NCBI GenBank assembly: GCA_963816955.1
Contig: CAWFME010000006.1
Span: forward strand, 1-64,000
Direction of reading: 5' to 3'
DNA from: DATFQI01 sp963816955
GTDB lineage: Bacteria; Actinomycetota; Thermoleophilia; Solirubrobacterales; Solirubrobacteraceae
Length of the DNA stretch: 64,000 bases
In this document: positions 9,035 to 19,660 of the stretch, in pieces
Position numbering within the stretch: position 1 is the first letter of the stretch
Layout of the letters: every line of letters starts with the position of its first letter
Made by a program: the position numbers and the translations under genes
The notes under the pieces: generated by a model
Database searches by the model: none
Seen by the model: the letters and a program-made list of their open reading frames with translations, nothing else
Told to the model about the DNA's origin: nothing

Positions 9035-9750
9035 ATGAACACAAAACACACACATCTCGATGAGGACTCGCGTTTCGACCGTCTGGTGGACGGCGCGATC
9101 TCCACTGCCGAGTACAAGTCACTCCTGGCCTCCCTGGAAGATGAGCCCGGAGGCTGGCGGCGGTGCGCGATGGCTTTCCTGGAGGCGCAGGCCTGGGGAC
9201 GGGAATTCGCCGCCATCCGCCGCGTGGAGGAGGACGGCGCGCGCGGCGCGAAGGCGAAGGAAGCCGGTGGAGCTGCGTTCCGCCGCGAAGGCGAACTTCG
9301 TCTCCGCGGGTCCGCTGCTGACGGCGGCAGTTTGCGCGGTCCTGGCCTTCGGCCTGGGACTGGCGACGCACAGCCAGTTCTTTTCCCCGGAGAGGCTGCC
9401 GGCCAGACTGGCCGGTCAGGCCCAGCCGGGGAAAGTCACCGCTCCGCCAAATTCCCCGACGGATGACGATGCCGCTGGAGAGCCGGGAATTTGCGGCGAT
9501 GAAGCTGGTCATCGACGGAGCCGGCAATCAGGAGGTGGTCGTGCCGGTGATTGCCGGCGCTGCCGGAGCCGAATCCCTGGTCGAAACCGAGCCGGCCATT
9601 CCCGACAGCGTGCTCCGCGCGCTCCGCCTGCGAGGGCACGACATCCAGCGGCAGCAGCAATTCATACCCGTGGCGACCGGCGACGGGCGACACGTCATTT
9701 TTCCCGTGGAGCAGTACAAAATCACGCCGGTCAGCAGCCGGTCGTATTAG
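9035..9750 (+). CDS. Probable anti-sigma factor, single-pass membrane protein (frameshifted)
   Basis: About 238 residues over three frames. The N-terminal 60 residues (MNTKHTHLDEDSRFDRLVDG, then EYKSLLASLEDEPGGWRRCA) have the look of a cytoplasmic anti-sigma domain with a conserved Cys but without a full HxxxCxxC motif. A membrane span follows (LLTAAVCAVLAFGLGLA), then a Pro/Gln-rich linker and a periplasmic region (LVIDGAGNQEVVVPVIAG). Position directly downstream of the ECF sigma gene supports the assignment. Shifts occur near 9,260 and 9,460. Confidence 0.65.
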
Positions 9751-9761
9751 AGGGATGGCAC

Positions 9762-9780
9762 GCCCACGGGTTGCGTGGGC
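9762..9780 (+). terminator. Hairpin after the anti-sigma gene
   Basis: GCCCACG, loop GGTTG, CGTGGGC. It begins 12 bases after the stop codon. There is no U-run, so it may be a planctomycete-type palindromic repeat instead of a true intrinsic terminator. Confidence 0.35.
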
Positions 9781-9835
9781 ATGGTTTCGCAAGTTACCTG
9801 GATAAGTTGGTTTCACCATTTCAAGGAGTCTCCCC

Positions 9836-10985
9836 ATGGTATCGAGTCGCTGGAATCTTCTCGCCGCGCTGGCGCTGGCGAGCGCGGGGCTGTTCGGATT
9901 TTCCGCCGTCGCCGAAGAACAGATTGCTGAAGCCGAGGAGCCGATTTTTGCCCAGGTTCGGACCATCGCCCAGGATGGCGAAGTTGTCCCTCTGGAAGTG
10001 GAACTGAAGCCCCGATTTGCTTATGTCCTCGAAGAGGGTGGCGAAGAAGCGAGCCCGTACTGGATTGGCGTGCAGCTCGAGCCGCCGACCGACATTCTGA
10101 AGGCGCACCTGAACCTCGAGGGAGGCATGGTGGCCGTGCACGTCTTTGAAGGGAAGCCCGGCCGAGAAAGGGGGGCTCAAGGCCAACGACATCATCCTCA
10201 AAGCGGGTGATAGTTATGTGAAGGAGCCCGGCGACTTGCTCAAGAGCGTGGGGAGTGCGAAAGAGAACGAGCTGACGCTGGTGGTGATTCGCAGCGGCAA
10301 GGAGCAGACCATCAAGGTCGTCCCCGCCAAGCGGCCGCAGGAAGTCAATCCGCAGGCCATCCGGGAAGTCGAGACACAAGAAAAGGAAGCCGTGCGGCAA
10401 CTGGCGACGGCTTTGAATGTCTACAGGCGGCGAACGGCTGCCGTGGCCGGGGAGGAGCCGACGGTGGACGTGCTGCGGTTGCGGCCGGGAGTGATGGCAG
10501 GGTCGTCCGCCGCTTATTTGGCTCTGCCGAAGGATGTCTCAGTCACGATCACGAAGGAAGGGGCCAGCCCCGCGAAGATTGTGGTGAAGAAGGACGGCAA
10601 GGAATATGAAGCGACCGAGGACAAGCTGGATAAGTTGCCCGAAGACGTGCGCGGCTATGTGCAGATGGTTCGCGGCGGGGGGCAGGCCTTTGCCTATGCG
10701 GCCCAATTGGCGGACCCGCGTGCGGCCCCTGCCACCGCGGCGAAGAGCAGCCCGCGGTACCGGGCGGTCGTGCTTCCGACCCCGCTGCCGCCTGCCAAAG
10801 CGGAAGCTGCCAAGGTGTATCGCTATCACGTCGAAGCCAGGCACACGGCGCGCGAGGAGGATTCCAAGCTCGATCAGATTCTGAAAATCGTTAGCCAGAA
10901 AGAAGATAGGAGCGTTTCTGAGCTGCGGAAGGAAGTGCAGCAGCTGCGGAAAGAGTTGGACGAGCTGCGCAAAGAGAAAAAATAA
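9836..10985 (+). CDS. Exported PDZ-domain protein with C-terminal coiled coil (frameshifted)
   Basis: About 382 residues. A signal peptide (MVSSRWNLLAALALASAGLF) is followed by one PDZ domain at about residues 75-165, with the carboxylate-binding and core motif PYWIGVQLEPP, then GSPAEKGGLKANDIILKAGD across the single inserted base near 10,156. The last 45 residues are heptad-patterned (VSELRKEVQQLRKELDELRK), predicting a coiled coil. No protease domain is present, so this is a PDZ adaptor or sensor, not a DegP protease. Its place after the sigma/anti-sigma pair suggests a periplasmic input to that system (inference). Confidence 0.8.
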
Positions 10986-10990
10986 CTTTC

Positions 10991-11010
10991 CTCGCCATTA
11001 AATTGGCGAG
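10991..11010 (+). terminator. Possible terminator hairpin
   Basis: CTCGCCA, loop ttaaat, TGGCGAG, 6 bases after the PDZ gene stop. There is no strong T-tract. Confidence 0.4.
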
Positions 11011-11225
11011 TACTTTGACCCGGATTATCCGTTTCCGTTGTTAAGGCCGCAGCGCTCGTCGCTGGCGGCTGGGCAAGGCAACCACGCCAGACAATTCGAA
11101 ACAGCGCTGTCGGCCTGAATCGGTTCGCAAGAGTTGATTCAGGTCGGCGCCGATGGGGCCGGGTCTCGTTCTCTTCTCACCTCCCCAACCCAAGACGAGA
11201 TTCGGCCCTGTTTTTTTCTCTCGAA

Positions 11226-11821
11226 CTACCGATACACTCCGCCGGTTCCGCCAAATCGCCGGCCGGCTCCGCCGCCGAAGTTGCCGCCGATGACGGCCGA
11301 GTAAGACTGTTCTGCTTCGATGCCGGTGATGCCTTCGGGGAAGGCGTTGGACGACGACCACTCGCTCGTCGGCGTTGGTGACGCCGAGGCGGTTGAGCTG
11401 CTCGACGACGGTCTTGCGGCGAGCTTGTTCCACGAGTCCCTTCTCGTGGTTCTTGGCTTCGTCATGGTCGCGCGGGAACTGCTCGATCACGACGGGAAAC
11501 GGCACGTGTTCCAGCCGCAGTGCGACTTGCTTCCAGATGCTTTTTCGCCAGCGGGCTGAGCTGAGCGGTGTCTACGTGGTTGCCCGTGGCGTCGTAGCGG
11601 AACTCGTGGTCGTAGAAGATGAAGTCGGCGGCTTCGGCGTTGGTTTGCTGGGTTTCCCAGTGGGCGTCGGTGACCTGGCCGACGGGGAAGGGGCGGTCGT
11701 GGGGCGGGCCGTAGGGAGGGCCGCCGTAGGTCTTGTGGCCGTGCTTGTGCCCCACGCAGCCGGAGGCGAGCAGGCAGAGGGCGGCGAGAGCGACGGGAGT
11801 TAGAGATGTGTGCGTGGTCAT
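11226..11821 (-). CDS. Outer-membrane-type lipoprotein (frameshifted)
   Basis: About 198 residues. The N-terminus MTTHTSLTPVALAALCLLAS leads into a lipobox LASGC, so the protein should be lipidated. An in-frame ATG four codons earlier is possible. After a His/Gly/Pro-rich linker (HKHGHKTYGGPPYGPPHD), the body has ADFIFYDHEFRYDATG, HVPFPVVIEQFPRDHD and a helical segment LVEQARRKTVVEQLNRLG. The C-terminus is Gly-rich (GGNFGGGAGRRFGGTGG). No family is known to me. It lies just downstream of, and on the same strand as, a secretin gene, so a role with that complex is possible. Confidence 0.65.
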
Positions 11822-11910
11822 GGGAAGTGCCAAGTTCTGAGTTTGAGATTTAGTACGATTCTGAGACAGACTCGACTTTCCGCTACTCCTGACTTTCCTC
11901 TACCTTTGTC

Positions 11911-13622
11911 CTACTGTCCATGTCCAAACGGGCCGCTGGTCATCGCCGGGCCGCCGGCTTTGTAGCGCTTCTTCAGCCGCGGCCAGACGGTGCTGCGGTA
12001 GTCCAGGGTCGGGTTCCCTTCGATGTCGCCGTGGATGTAGAACTGGCAGTTGGTCGGCTCGGTCACGTCGAAGCCGGGCAGCGGCGGCACTTCTTCGGGC
12101 TCCATCGGATGGACGAGCTCGGGCGTGACCAGGATGATCAGCTCGGTTTCGCTGCGGGTCACGCCGCGGCTTGCCGAATCAGCTTGGCCAGGAACGGAAT
12201 GTCGCCCGCCGTGTTGGCGTTGATGTTGTCTTCGAGCAAGCCGGCGATGGCCAGCGTCTGACCTTCCCGCATCTCGACCGTGGTCGTCGCGGCCCGGACT
12301 TTCAGACCCGGCGTGCCGTTGACCGTCAGGCCGCTGTTGATCTGGCTGAACTCCGGCGAGACCTGCAGGCGGATGCGGTCCTTGTCGACCACGGTCGGCA
12401 GGAAGCTGATGATCGCGCCGAAGGCCCGGAAGTCGGTGGTCACCGCGTTGAGCCCCGCGGAGCCGACGATGGTCGGCACGGCGAACTCGCCGCCGGCGAT
12501 GAACGTGGCCGGGTTGCCGCTCAGCGTGACGAGCGTCGGCTCGCTGAGGAGCTCGACCACGCCGTGCTGCTGCAGGTAGTTGATGCCGACCGTGATGTCG
12601 TCGCCGTCGAAGTTGGCGAGGATGGCCGGCGCGGCTGTCCGCCGTTCCCCAGGATGGAGTTGAGCAGCACCTTGCTCCCTTCGGCGCTGTCGGAGAGGTC
12701 GATCCGCCCTTGCACGTTCACGCCGAAGCCGCGGGCCGCGGTGCGGTTGAGCTCGGCGATCTTCACGCGGAGCGCCACCTGCTGCACGCCGGGGACGCGG
12801 AGCATGTTGATGATCTGGTAGTTGCGTCCGGCGGGCTGCGCCGGTGGCGCTGTCCGCCAGCGGATCGGCGGCCTGCGCCTTCGTTGATGCCGCCAAAGCC
12901 GTGGCCGCCGCCGATGCCCGCCGGTCCTCCGCCCCAGCCGCCTCCCTGGGCGCGGATCGAGCGCCATGATCTGGGCGGCTTCTTCGCTGTCGCGGGCCTG
13001 GCCGCGGACCACCAGCTTGTCGGCGACAGCTGCATGTGGATTTTGCTGTCCGGGAACATCTCGTTGATCATGTCCTCCAGCAGCTGGTACTTCTCTTCGT
13101 CGATCTGCACCTGGCCGGCGTCCGGCTCGACCTTGACGAGGTACGTCACCGGCTGCGTGGCCGGGTCGTCGAACCAGAAGGTGACGTGCGTCGGCCCTGG
13201 CTGCGGCCGATGAGCGAGACTTCGCGGGGCGTGAACTGCACGATCTCGCAGCACCGCGTCATCGACGACCGCGGTCCGGTAAATGTCCTTCGCCGTGCGA
13301 AGCAGCTTGCTGCGATGCACCTGCACCGAGAACTCGCCGGTCTGCGCGATGACCTCGAAGTGCTTCTTCAGGTCGGCGTCCCTGTCCGGAGCGGGACAGC
13401 GGAGCGGGAGCGGGAGCAGGCCGGCTCGGGTTGCGCCGCTTCATTCTGCACGGCGATGACCAGCGGCTCGACCTCCTTCGTCAGTGCCGCCGGCATCACC
13501 GGCCGGGTCGGCAGCTTCTTCCTGACGGGCGCGCTCTCCTGGCCAAACACGAACGAGCCGGTCGCGAAGCTCACCGCACACATCGCGGCAATCAAAGCCC
13601 GCTGCTTGGACGACCTGTGCAT
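11911..13622 (-). CDS. CpaC-like type II/III secretin, Tad pilus class (frameshifted)
   Basis: About 570 residues, forming an outer-membrane ring channel. A signal peptide begins MHRSSKQRALIAAMCAVSFA. An N-terminal CpaC-type domain follows (HVTFWFDDPATQPVTYLVKV). A BON-like segment comes next (SADKLVVRGQARDSEEAAQI). The secretin domain has VALRVKIAELNRTAARGFGV, LLSEPTLVTLSGNPATFIAG, then PTIVGSAG, VSPEFSQINSG and the C-terminal strand ETELIILVTPELVHP. At least six single-base shifts occur (for example near 12,958). No other Tad or type II genes are in the window. Confidence 0.85.
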
Positions 13623-13999
13623 CGTCTTCCCCCTTTGCAATGGCCGCGCGGCGCTGGACGAGCAAACCTGCCCCCCATTTACACTCGCCGCACTCGGCCC
13701 CGGCCCACCACCTCCGCAGTCATCTCGCGAAAACGGCAGCACGCCTCGACATTTCTATCGAAATTCCGGTCGCAACGAATTGAGCAATTGTGCCGTAAAT
13801 CCTGCCGTACTCAATAGTTGGGTTCGTCCGACTGTGCTTGAGGAATCACTTTTGTGGCCGCAAGGATTGCCCCGCTTTCCAGACGGCCCGGCAGAATTTA
13901 AGCAATCGTCACAATCGGAATCCAAGGCCGGGCTGCTCCGCGACGATAAGCCTTACACATCCCGCAAGCGCCACCGCCATAAACTGGGAACAAGTCCGC
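13623..13999. other. Gene-free region between divergent genes
   Basis: About 380 bases between the secretin start (minus) and the next plus-strand gene. No coding frame or clear repeat is seen; it presumably holds both promoters. A comparatively AT-rich patch is at 13,790-13,850. Confidence 0.4.
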
Positions 14000-15467
14000 A
14001 TGAACAGCAACCTTTACCGCCGACTGGTCGAGCAGCTTTGCTCCGGCGGTCCTGGTCGCCGGCTCGCTGGCCGTTGTTGACCGCGGAAGATGCCGTTGGA
14101 CAAGACCGCGTGCAGCGGAGCACGGCGGATGTTCGCGAGCGGCCAATGGATGAGCTGGATCGGCCGCGAAACAAGGAACGCTGGACGCATCGCGGCTATG
14201 AAGTCCGGACCAATCAGTTCGTTGTGGTCGCCAACACGCGGGTGGAGGATGCTCGCTGGGCCGCGGAGCAGACTGGAGCTGGCCTGGGCCGACTTCGGCC
14301 GCCTGGCGGATGGCTGGATGAAGGGGCATCAGCATCCCGATTTCGGCATCGGGGCGGTGCAGGTCTTCGATCGACGGCAATGCTCCCAAGGACCGCGACT
14401 TGCCGCTGACAACGATCAACGTCGTCGGCATCCAGACGCAGATCACTCTGCATGTCGCTCAGCGGCGACCGGTCAGCAAGGTTGCCGGCCAGCAAAGTTG
14501 GAAGACCAGCTCTACCGGCTGCGGAAAGGGGCGGGACAAGCGTTCCTGCACACGGCCGAGCTCGACCGGCAGTTGCCGCCCTGGGCATGCGAGGGCTGGC
14601 GTCCTACGTCGCCGCCGAGCGGCTTAGCGAGGAGGAAGTGAAAGCGAGTCGGCAGCAGGAGATGGCGACGGTGCTGCCGCCTCGGCGGCCAGCAGTGGCG
14701 GTTCAAGCGGGCAGAGCAGGACCGGCTCGACGTGCCCGAGCATTTGATCACGAAGCTGCGGCCAGGAAGTGGAGTTTCTGCTGACGGCGAACGACGCGGC
14801 GCATGCTCCCGAGTTTTTTGCCGCCATCGCAGGAATCCATCGCCGCCGTGAACCAGCGGCGCAGCCAGGAGAATCTCGTCACCGCCCGCCGCGGCGAAGA
14901 CCAGCCGGCGGAACTCGGGCCGGTGGATCATCTAGCCATCAGGCTGGCGAAGCCCTTTGAGCGGTGGCAGAAAACCCCGCTCGCCGGCCAGCCGCTGGTC
15001 GGAAATCGAGAAGGGCGCTGCGACGGAAGTTCAGCGGGCGGAGCACGAGATGGCCGTCGTGCTGAAGCTGCGCGGAGATTGCACAACGGAGCCGAGAAGA
15101 CAGGTGCATACGCGAATTACCGCCTTCGACAAGGAGAAGGGAATGACCGTTCTCTCCCCGCAAGGCGGAAAACCGGCCGCCACCGCTCGCGGAGCTTTAT
15201 CGGCGGATGGTCGCACCGCAGCGGCCGCTGTGGGGGACGCTGGATGCGGATGGGCGACTCGTGCTGTCCACCGACCGCGCGGCAATCAAGGAATTGCTAG
15301 GCCTGGAGGACAACCGCTACAATGGGAAGCGGCGCAACGGCCGCAGCGTGCTCACCACCACCGTGGACGGCAGTGGAGGCTGCAAGGCTGGCTGGAAGAG
15401 AACCAAGAAGACCCCAGCCGGCCCTGGCGAAGTTCACTCGGCGACGAAGCTGACGACGCGGCGGTAA
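14000..15467 (+). CDS. Hypothetical protein of about 480 residues (heavily frameshifted)
   Basis: Starts MNSNLYRRLVEQL and must be assembled from at least eight frame segments. Recognisable stretches are HRGYEVRTNQFVVVANTRVE, then AWADFGRLADGWMK, HPDFGIGAVQVF, PLTTINVVGIQTQITLHV, RGLASYVAAERLSEEEV, VEFLLTANDAAHAPEFF and WGTLDADGRLVLSTDRAAIK. Density of frame changes is the highest in the window. The gene is a planctomycete-style hypothetical; I see no catalytic motif. The extreme C-terminus is uncertain, with alternative stops at 15,440-15,487. Confidence 0.5.
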
Positions 15468-15473
15468 AGCTGG

Positions 15474-15857
15474 TCAGTTTCCTTTGAAGATCGCCGCCCC
15501 CACGGCGATGACGTAAGCCAGCACCAGCGTTCCCCACATCAGGCGGGCGAAGTGGGACTCGGGGGGAAAGAAGTGCACCAGCACCAGGCCCAGCAGCGTC
15601 ACCAGACCCAAGATGACGGCGAAAATATTGGATGGCATCCAGGTCCCGCCGGCCAGCCCTCCCGCCACGCCGATCATCAAGATCATCAGGTCGAAGACCG
15701 TGAACTGAAACGGCGGCGCGGCAGGAATTGAAATCGCGGGGAGCGCCGGCAGCGGCTCGAACTCCTGCAGCTGCTCTTCGCGTGACGGGCAGTCGGGGGG
15801 CCGGAGGCGGAACTGCTCGTCCGCTTCATCATCCGGCTTCGTCGGCGGCTCGTTCAT
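15474..15857 (-). CDS. Small membrane protein, 127 residues
   Basis: An intact frame. The N-terminal half is cytoplasmic, acidic and Pro-rich (MNEPPTKPDDEADEQFRL). It is followed by three hydrophobic segments: FDLMILMIGVAGGLAGG, then NIFAVILGLVTLLGLVLVHF, and LMWGTLVLAYVIAVGAAIF. Its start overlaps the upstream DUF1080 region by a few bases, so it is probably translated from the same mRNA. This soluble tail plus three-span arrangement is common among planctomycete proteins of unknown function. Confidence 0.65.
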   Translation of the reverse strand: MNEPPTKPDDEADEQFRLRPPDCPSREEQLQEFEPLPALPAISIPAAPPFQFTVFDLMILMIGVAGGLAGGTWMPSNIFAVILGLVTLLGLVLVHFFPPESHFARLMWGTLVLAYVIAVGAAIFKGN

Positions 15858-15867
15858 GCACGCTGGG

Positions 15868-16856
15868 CTACTTCTTCTCGACCACCCAGATATTGCGGTA
15901 GCGGACCGGGTTGCCGTGGTCCTGCAGATAGATCGGCCCCGGCTCGGGCCCGGCCTTGACCGGCGCGGCGGTGGTGTTGCGGTCGGCGGGAAGCTCGACG
16001 TTGTCGTGGATCACGACGCCGTTGTGCTTGACCGTGATCGCGGCGTTGGAGACGACTTTGTCGCCGTCGTACTTGGCCGCCGTGAAGTCGATGTCGTAGG
16101 TCTGCCAGGCCAGCGGCGGCAGGCACATGTTCACGTCGGGGCCTTCGACGGAATAGATGCCGCCGCACTCGTTGTTCTTCCCTTCCAGGCCGAACGAGTC
16201 GAGCATCTGCACTTCGTAGCGGCCTTGCAGATAGATGCCGCTGTTGCCGCGGCCCTGGCCGCGGGCTTCCGGCTGATAGGGAGTGCGGAACTCGATGTGC
16301 AGCTTGTGGCTGCCGAACTTTTGCTTGCTGGTGACGCCGTGCGCCAGCAGGCCGTCTTCGCACCTTGCCGCCCTCGAAGGCGTCGGCGTCTTGCCGTCGA
16401 ACAGCACGACCGCCCCTTCGGGCGGCTTCTGCGCCGAGCGTGGGGCTCTTGCGTTCGACCTTCTTGAGCTTGCCGATTGTCTTGCCGTCGTGATTAGAGA
16501 TCGTCAGTCCGTCGGCCGTGAGCTTGGCGGAGCCGCCTTCCTTGGGCACGAATACACATTGCGCCGTCTTTGAGCTCGCCGTCGACTTCGGGCCTTCTCT
16601 TCTTGTTCCAGCCGTCACCCGGCAAGTCCGCCGTGGTAGGCCACCGCGTGAAACTTTCCTTTGCCCAGGGCGATGACCTGAACGCCCAACTTTTATCTCT
16701 TCCTTCCGTCAGTGAGCGTCCCCGGATACTCGCCCTGAAACGCGAAGTCGGCATCCGCCTTGGCGGGATCAGTGTAGGTCGGACCGGCCGCGATGGCGGA
16801 GGGAGCTATCCGAGCAGGCGCAGGCCAGACGCTAAAATCAACAGGTGACGAAGCAT
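15868..16856 (-). CDS. DUF1080 (3-keto-disaccharide hydrolase fold) protein, exported (frameshifted)
   Basis: About 329 residues with a signal-like start (MLRHLLILASG). An N-terminal beta-sandwich segment (YPGTLTDGRKR, then FHAVAYHGGLPGDGWNKK) precedes the DUF1080 jelly roll, marked by FGSHKLHIEFRTPYQPEARG, GNSGIYLQGRYEVQMLDSFG, ECGGIYSVEGPDVNMCLPPL and the terminal GNPVRYRNIWVVEKK. DUF1080 proteins are abundant in planctomycetes. Characterised members act on 3-keto-glucosides or bind glycans. A Gfo/Idh/MocA oxidoreductase, the usual partner enzyme class, is encoded nearby on the other strand. Indels lie near 16,370, 16,450, 16,560, 16,700 and 16,810. Confidence 0.8.
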
Positions 16857-16966
16857 GAGAGGCGTCTCCATTTGAGAGAATGGGCGAGGTATAGCCGTCA
16901 TTGTGGGATGCGGAAACACCGCTGGCAAGAATGGCAAGATTCCCTGCCGGCGAGCGAATACTTCGT

Positions 16967-17329
16967 ATGCAACCAACTGCCGTCACCACAACATTGCCGC
17001 CACTTCTCGATAACGCCTGGAAAGGTGCCGTGGCTGCCGCCGCGCCGCTGCTCGGAGCTATGCTGCTGGACCTGGCGGACCTGTTTTCTCTCGGGCCGCA
17101 GGCGCTGCCGCTGGCGGTCCTGGTTGCGGCCCCTCTCGGTTGGGCGGTCGCTGCCGGGCTGGGTTTCTCCCGCAACTGGCGGCTGGCGAGCGCGCTGGTC
17201 GCCGGCATTTACTGCCTGCTTCCCGGGATGGAGCTGATACCAGCCGCCACCGCCACATCGCTTTTGGCAGCGCTTCTCGGCCCGGCTGCGCCGAGCTTCT
17301 TCGGCTGTGGCATAATAGGGAGACACTAG
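16967..17329 (+). CDS. Hypothetical membrane protein, 120 residues
   Basis: An intact frame. I chose ATG 16967 (MQPTAVTTTLPPLLDNAWKG); the frame is open upstream to 16901, but the extra residues are not membrane-like. Three hydrophobic stretches are visible: AVAAAAPLLGAMLLDLADLF, LPLAVLVAAPLGWAVAAGLG and LASALVAGIYCLLPGMELI, then TSLLAALLG near the end. The family is unknown. Confidence 0.5.
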   Translation: MQPTAVTTTLPPLLDNAWKGAVAAAAPLLGAMLLDLADLFSLGPQALPLAVLVAAPLGWAVAAGLGFSRNWRLASALVAGIYCLLPGMELIPAATATSLLAALLGPAAPSFFGCGIIGRH

Positions 17330-17424
17330 CCCAACGCGCAAGCGAGGGTGATTAATGCCCGCCCATCCCTCGCTTTCGCACAGTCGGGCTAGTGTCCCTT
17401 CCCATCCTCCCCCGGAGCCTCTCC

Positions 17425-18795
17425 ATGGACCGCCGCCAATTCATCACCGCCACCGCCACTGCCGCCGGTCTCTCCCTCTCCGCTGCCGCCCAGCAGCGCC
17501 TGATCGCCGAGGAAATCGCCGATCAAAAGCCCAAGCGCGTCGGCCTGATCGGCTGCGGCTGGTACGGCAAGAGCGACCTGTTCCGGCTCATCCAGGTCGC
17601 GCCGGTCGAGGTCGTCTCGCTCTGCGACGTCGATCAAGAAGCAGCTCGCCGAGGCCGCCGAGATCGTCCAGCCAGCGGCAAAGCTCGAAGGAGAAGCGCC
17701 GCGGCTGTACGGCGACTACCGCGAGATGCTCAAGGAGAAGGACCTCGACATCGTGCTCGTCGGCACGCCCGACCACTGGCACGCCCTGCACGATGATCGC
17801 CGCCGTGCGAGGCCGGGGCCGACGTCTACGTGCAGAAGCCGATCAGCGTCGACGTGCTCGAGGGCGAGGCGATGCTCGCCGCCGCCCGCAAGCACAAGCG
17901 CGTCGTGCAGGTCGGCACGCAGCGCAAGAGCACGCCGCACCTGATCGAGGCGCAAGAAGAAGATCGTCGACGCCGGCATGCTCGGCAAGATCGGCCACGT
18001 CGAGATCTGCTGCTACTACCACATGCGGGCCAACGGCAACCCGCCGGTCGCAGCCGGTGCCCGACTACCTCGACTACGAGATGTGGACCGGCCCCGCCCC
18101 GCTGCGGCCGTACGACGGCCTGCCGCACAAGCGCTGGTGGCGGACGTTCACGGAGTACGGCAACGGCATCATGGGCGACATGTGCGTCCACATGCTCGAC
18201 ATGGTCCGCTGGATGCTCGACCTCGGCTGGCCGAAGCGCGTCACGCTCCACCGGCGGCATCCTCGTGCAGAAGGAGGGCAAGTCGAACATCACCGACACG
18301 CAGACCGCGACGTTCGACTTCGGCGACCTCAACGTCGTCTGGCAGCACCGCACCTGGGGCACGCCGCCCGACCCGGAGTACCCCTGGGCGCTGCTTCATC
18401 TACGGCGACAAGGGCACGCTCAAGGCCAGCGTCGATGCGCTACGACTTCATCCCGCACGGGCAAGAAGCGAGCCGATCCACGGCGACTGCGTCTTCGAGC
18501 ACGAGAAGTACCCCGAGGACATGACCGAGAAGGACATCGAGCTGCACGCCGCCCCCGCCACCGCGGCCACATGCACGACTTCCTCGCGGCGATCGAGAGC
18601 CGCGGCAAGCCGGTCGCCGACATCGAGCAGGGCCACATCTCGACCGCGAGCTGCATCCTGGCGAACCTCTCGATGCAGCTCGGCCGGACGCTGACCTGGG
18701 ACCCCGAGAAGCACCAGGTCGTCGGCGACGACGAGGCGAACAAGCTGCTGAAGCGGCCGTATCGCAAGCCGTGGACGAGGCCGGAGGTGCGGTAG
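17425..18795 (+). CDS. Gfo/Idh/MocA family oxidoreductase, Tat-exported (frameshifted)
   Basis: About 450 residues. The twin-arginine start MDRRQFITATATAAGLSLSA predicts Tat export with cofactor bound. The Rossmann motif RVGLIGCGWYGKSD binds NAD(P). VYVQKPISVDV matches the family EKP motif. HKRVVQVGTQRKSTPHL, then DYEMWTGPAPLRPYD, RTFTEYGNGIMGDMCVHMLD and GHMHDFLAAIESRGKPVADI are the typical planctomycete C-terminal signatures. It probably oxidises or reduces a sugar or keto-sugar; the nearby DUF1080 protein supports this. At least eight inserted bases occur, for example at 17,953, 18,434, 18,462 and 18,469. An upstream in-frame ATG at 17392 would spoil the Tat signal, so 17425 is preferred. 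Confidence 0.85.
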
Positions 18796-19499
18796 GCCGA
18801 GTCTGAAACTGTCCCGGCCCTCGGCCACACTCTCACGTGGAAAATGTTACTCAGCAAGTCTTCCATATATGAACGCCCAATCCTCCGCTGAAATCTCCGA
18901 GGCCTGAAATGAAAATGTCGGCTGGACAAAAAGAATATGATTCCACTGCTTTCCAGTGGCTTGGACATGAGGGCATCTCCTTTGCAAGTAGATCCTTCGG
19001 TAGACGTTTACGAGGTGTTCCTAGCGGCGTGATCCCAAATGGAAGCCCCCAAGGCTATGGCCAAATGTCTGACACAGTAACTCCTTCGCGTGGGACCGAT
19101 TTTACGACAAAGGGTGTGGTGAATTCATGAGAATCCGAACAATAGAGGATTCCGAGCGATCCGATCTTCAGATTCTGGGACTTTGTCGTACCTTTGATAT
19201 CCGAGAGGGCCATCGAAACAGCCCAACTTCAAGCGCCAACTCCAGCCCAGATGTTGGTCAAGTTATTCGAACTAAACACGTAGACTTGCATTTGTGCCTT
19301 AACCGCTTTTGGCGTAATAGAATTAGATGGGTAGCCGCTGGTAGCAATTGTGGCAATGAGCGGCACGATGCACAACAACCATCACTTCGGCAGAGCTGTG
19401 CCCGCCACTTGTCATTTATGGGGCTCCAAACTTATTAGAACCAGCGAATGGACAAATGCCAGAACTGGCCTGGGTACGCGGGACAAATAGATTCCAAAA
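18796..19499. other. Lower-GC region without a supportable gene
   Basis: About 700 bases of markedly lower GC than the flanks. Two small plus-strand frames (18909-19130 and 19127-19438, sharing ATGA) and one minus-strand hydrophobic frame (about 19,220-19,380, with LIATIATSGYPSNS) exist. None shows family features or coding composition. It may be decayed or transferred DNA. Confidence 0.4.
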
Positions 19500-19647
19500 A
19501 GCCCCAACGGGGCGAGGCAATCGGTCGCGAGAGTTGCGCCGGTTCATTAGGTCGCCCCGTTGGGGCTGGTAACAATTTCTTTGACTCCTACCCAGGCCTG
19601 CGCTGCATTGCGGCCTGGGCTACCGGCTAGGGTCGCACCTTCGGTGC
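19500..19647. repeat. Composite element of three consecutive palindromes
   Basis: Arms AGCCCCAACGGGGCGA (19500-19515) and TCGCCCCGTTGGGGCT (19552-19567) pair perfectly over 16 bp. CCCAGGCC (19591-19598) pairs with GGCCTGGG (19612-19619). GCACC and GGTGC flank TTC at 19635-19647. The triple arrangement resembles known planctomycete and verrucomicrobial intergenic palindromes. It begins next to the 3' end of the VapC-like gene. Confidence 0.65.
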
Positions 19648-19660
19648 TGCAAATCTTAAA

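Noticed and set aside
13428..13470. Low-complexity Ser/Arg repeat in the secretin N-terminus
   Set aside because: It arises from a GC-rich linker and a nearby frameshift; no repeat unit is conserved.
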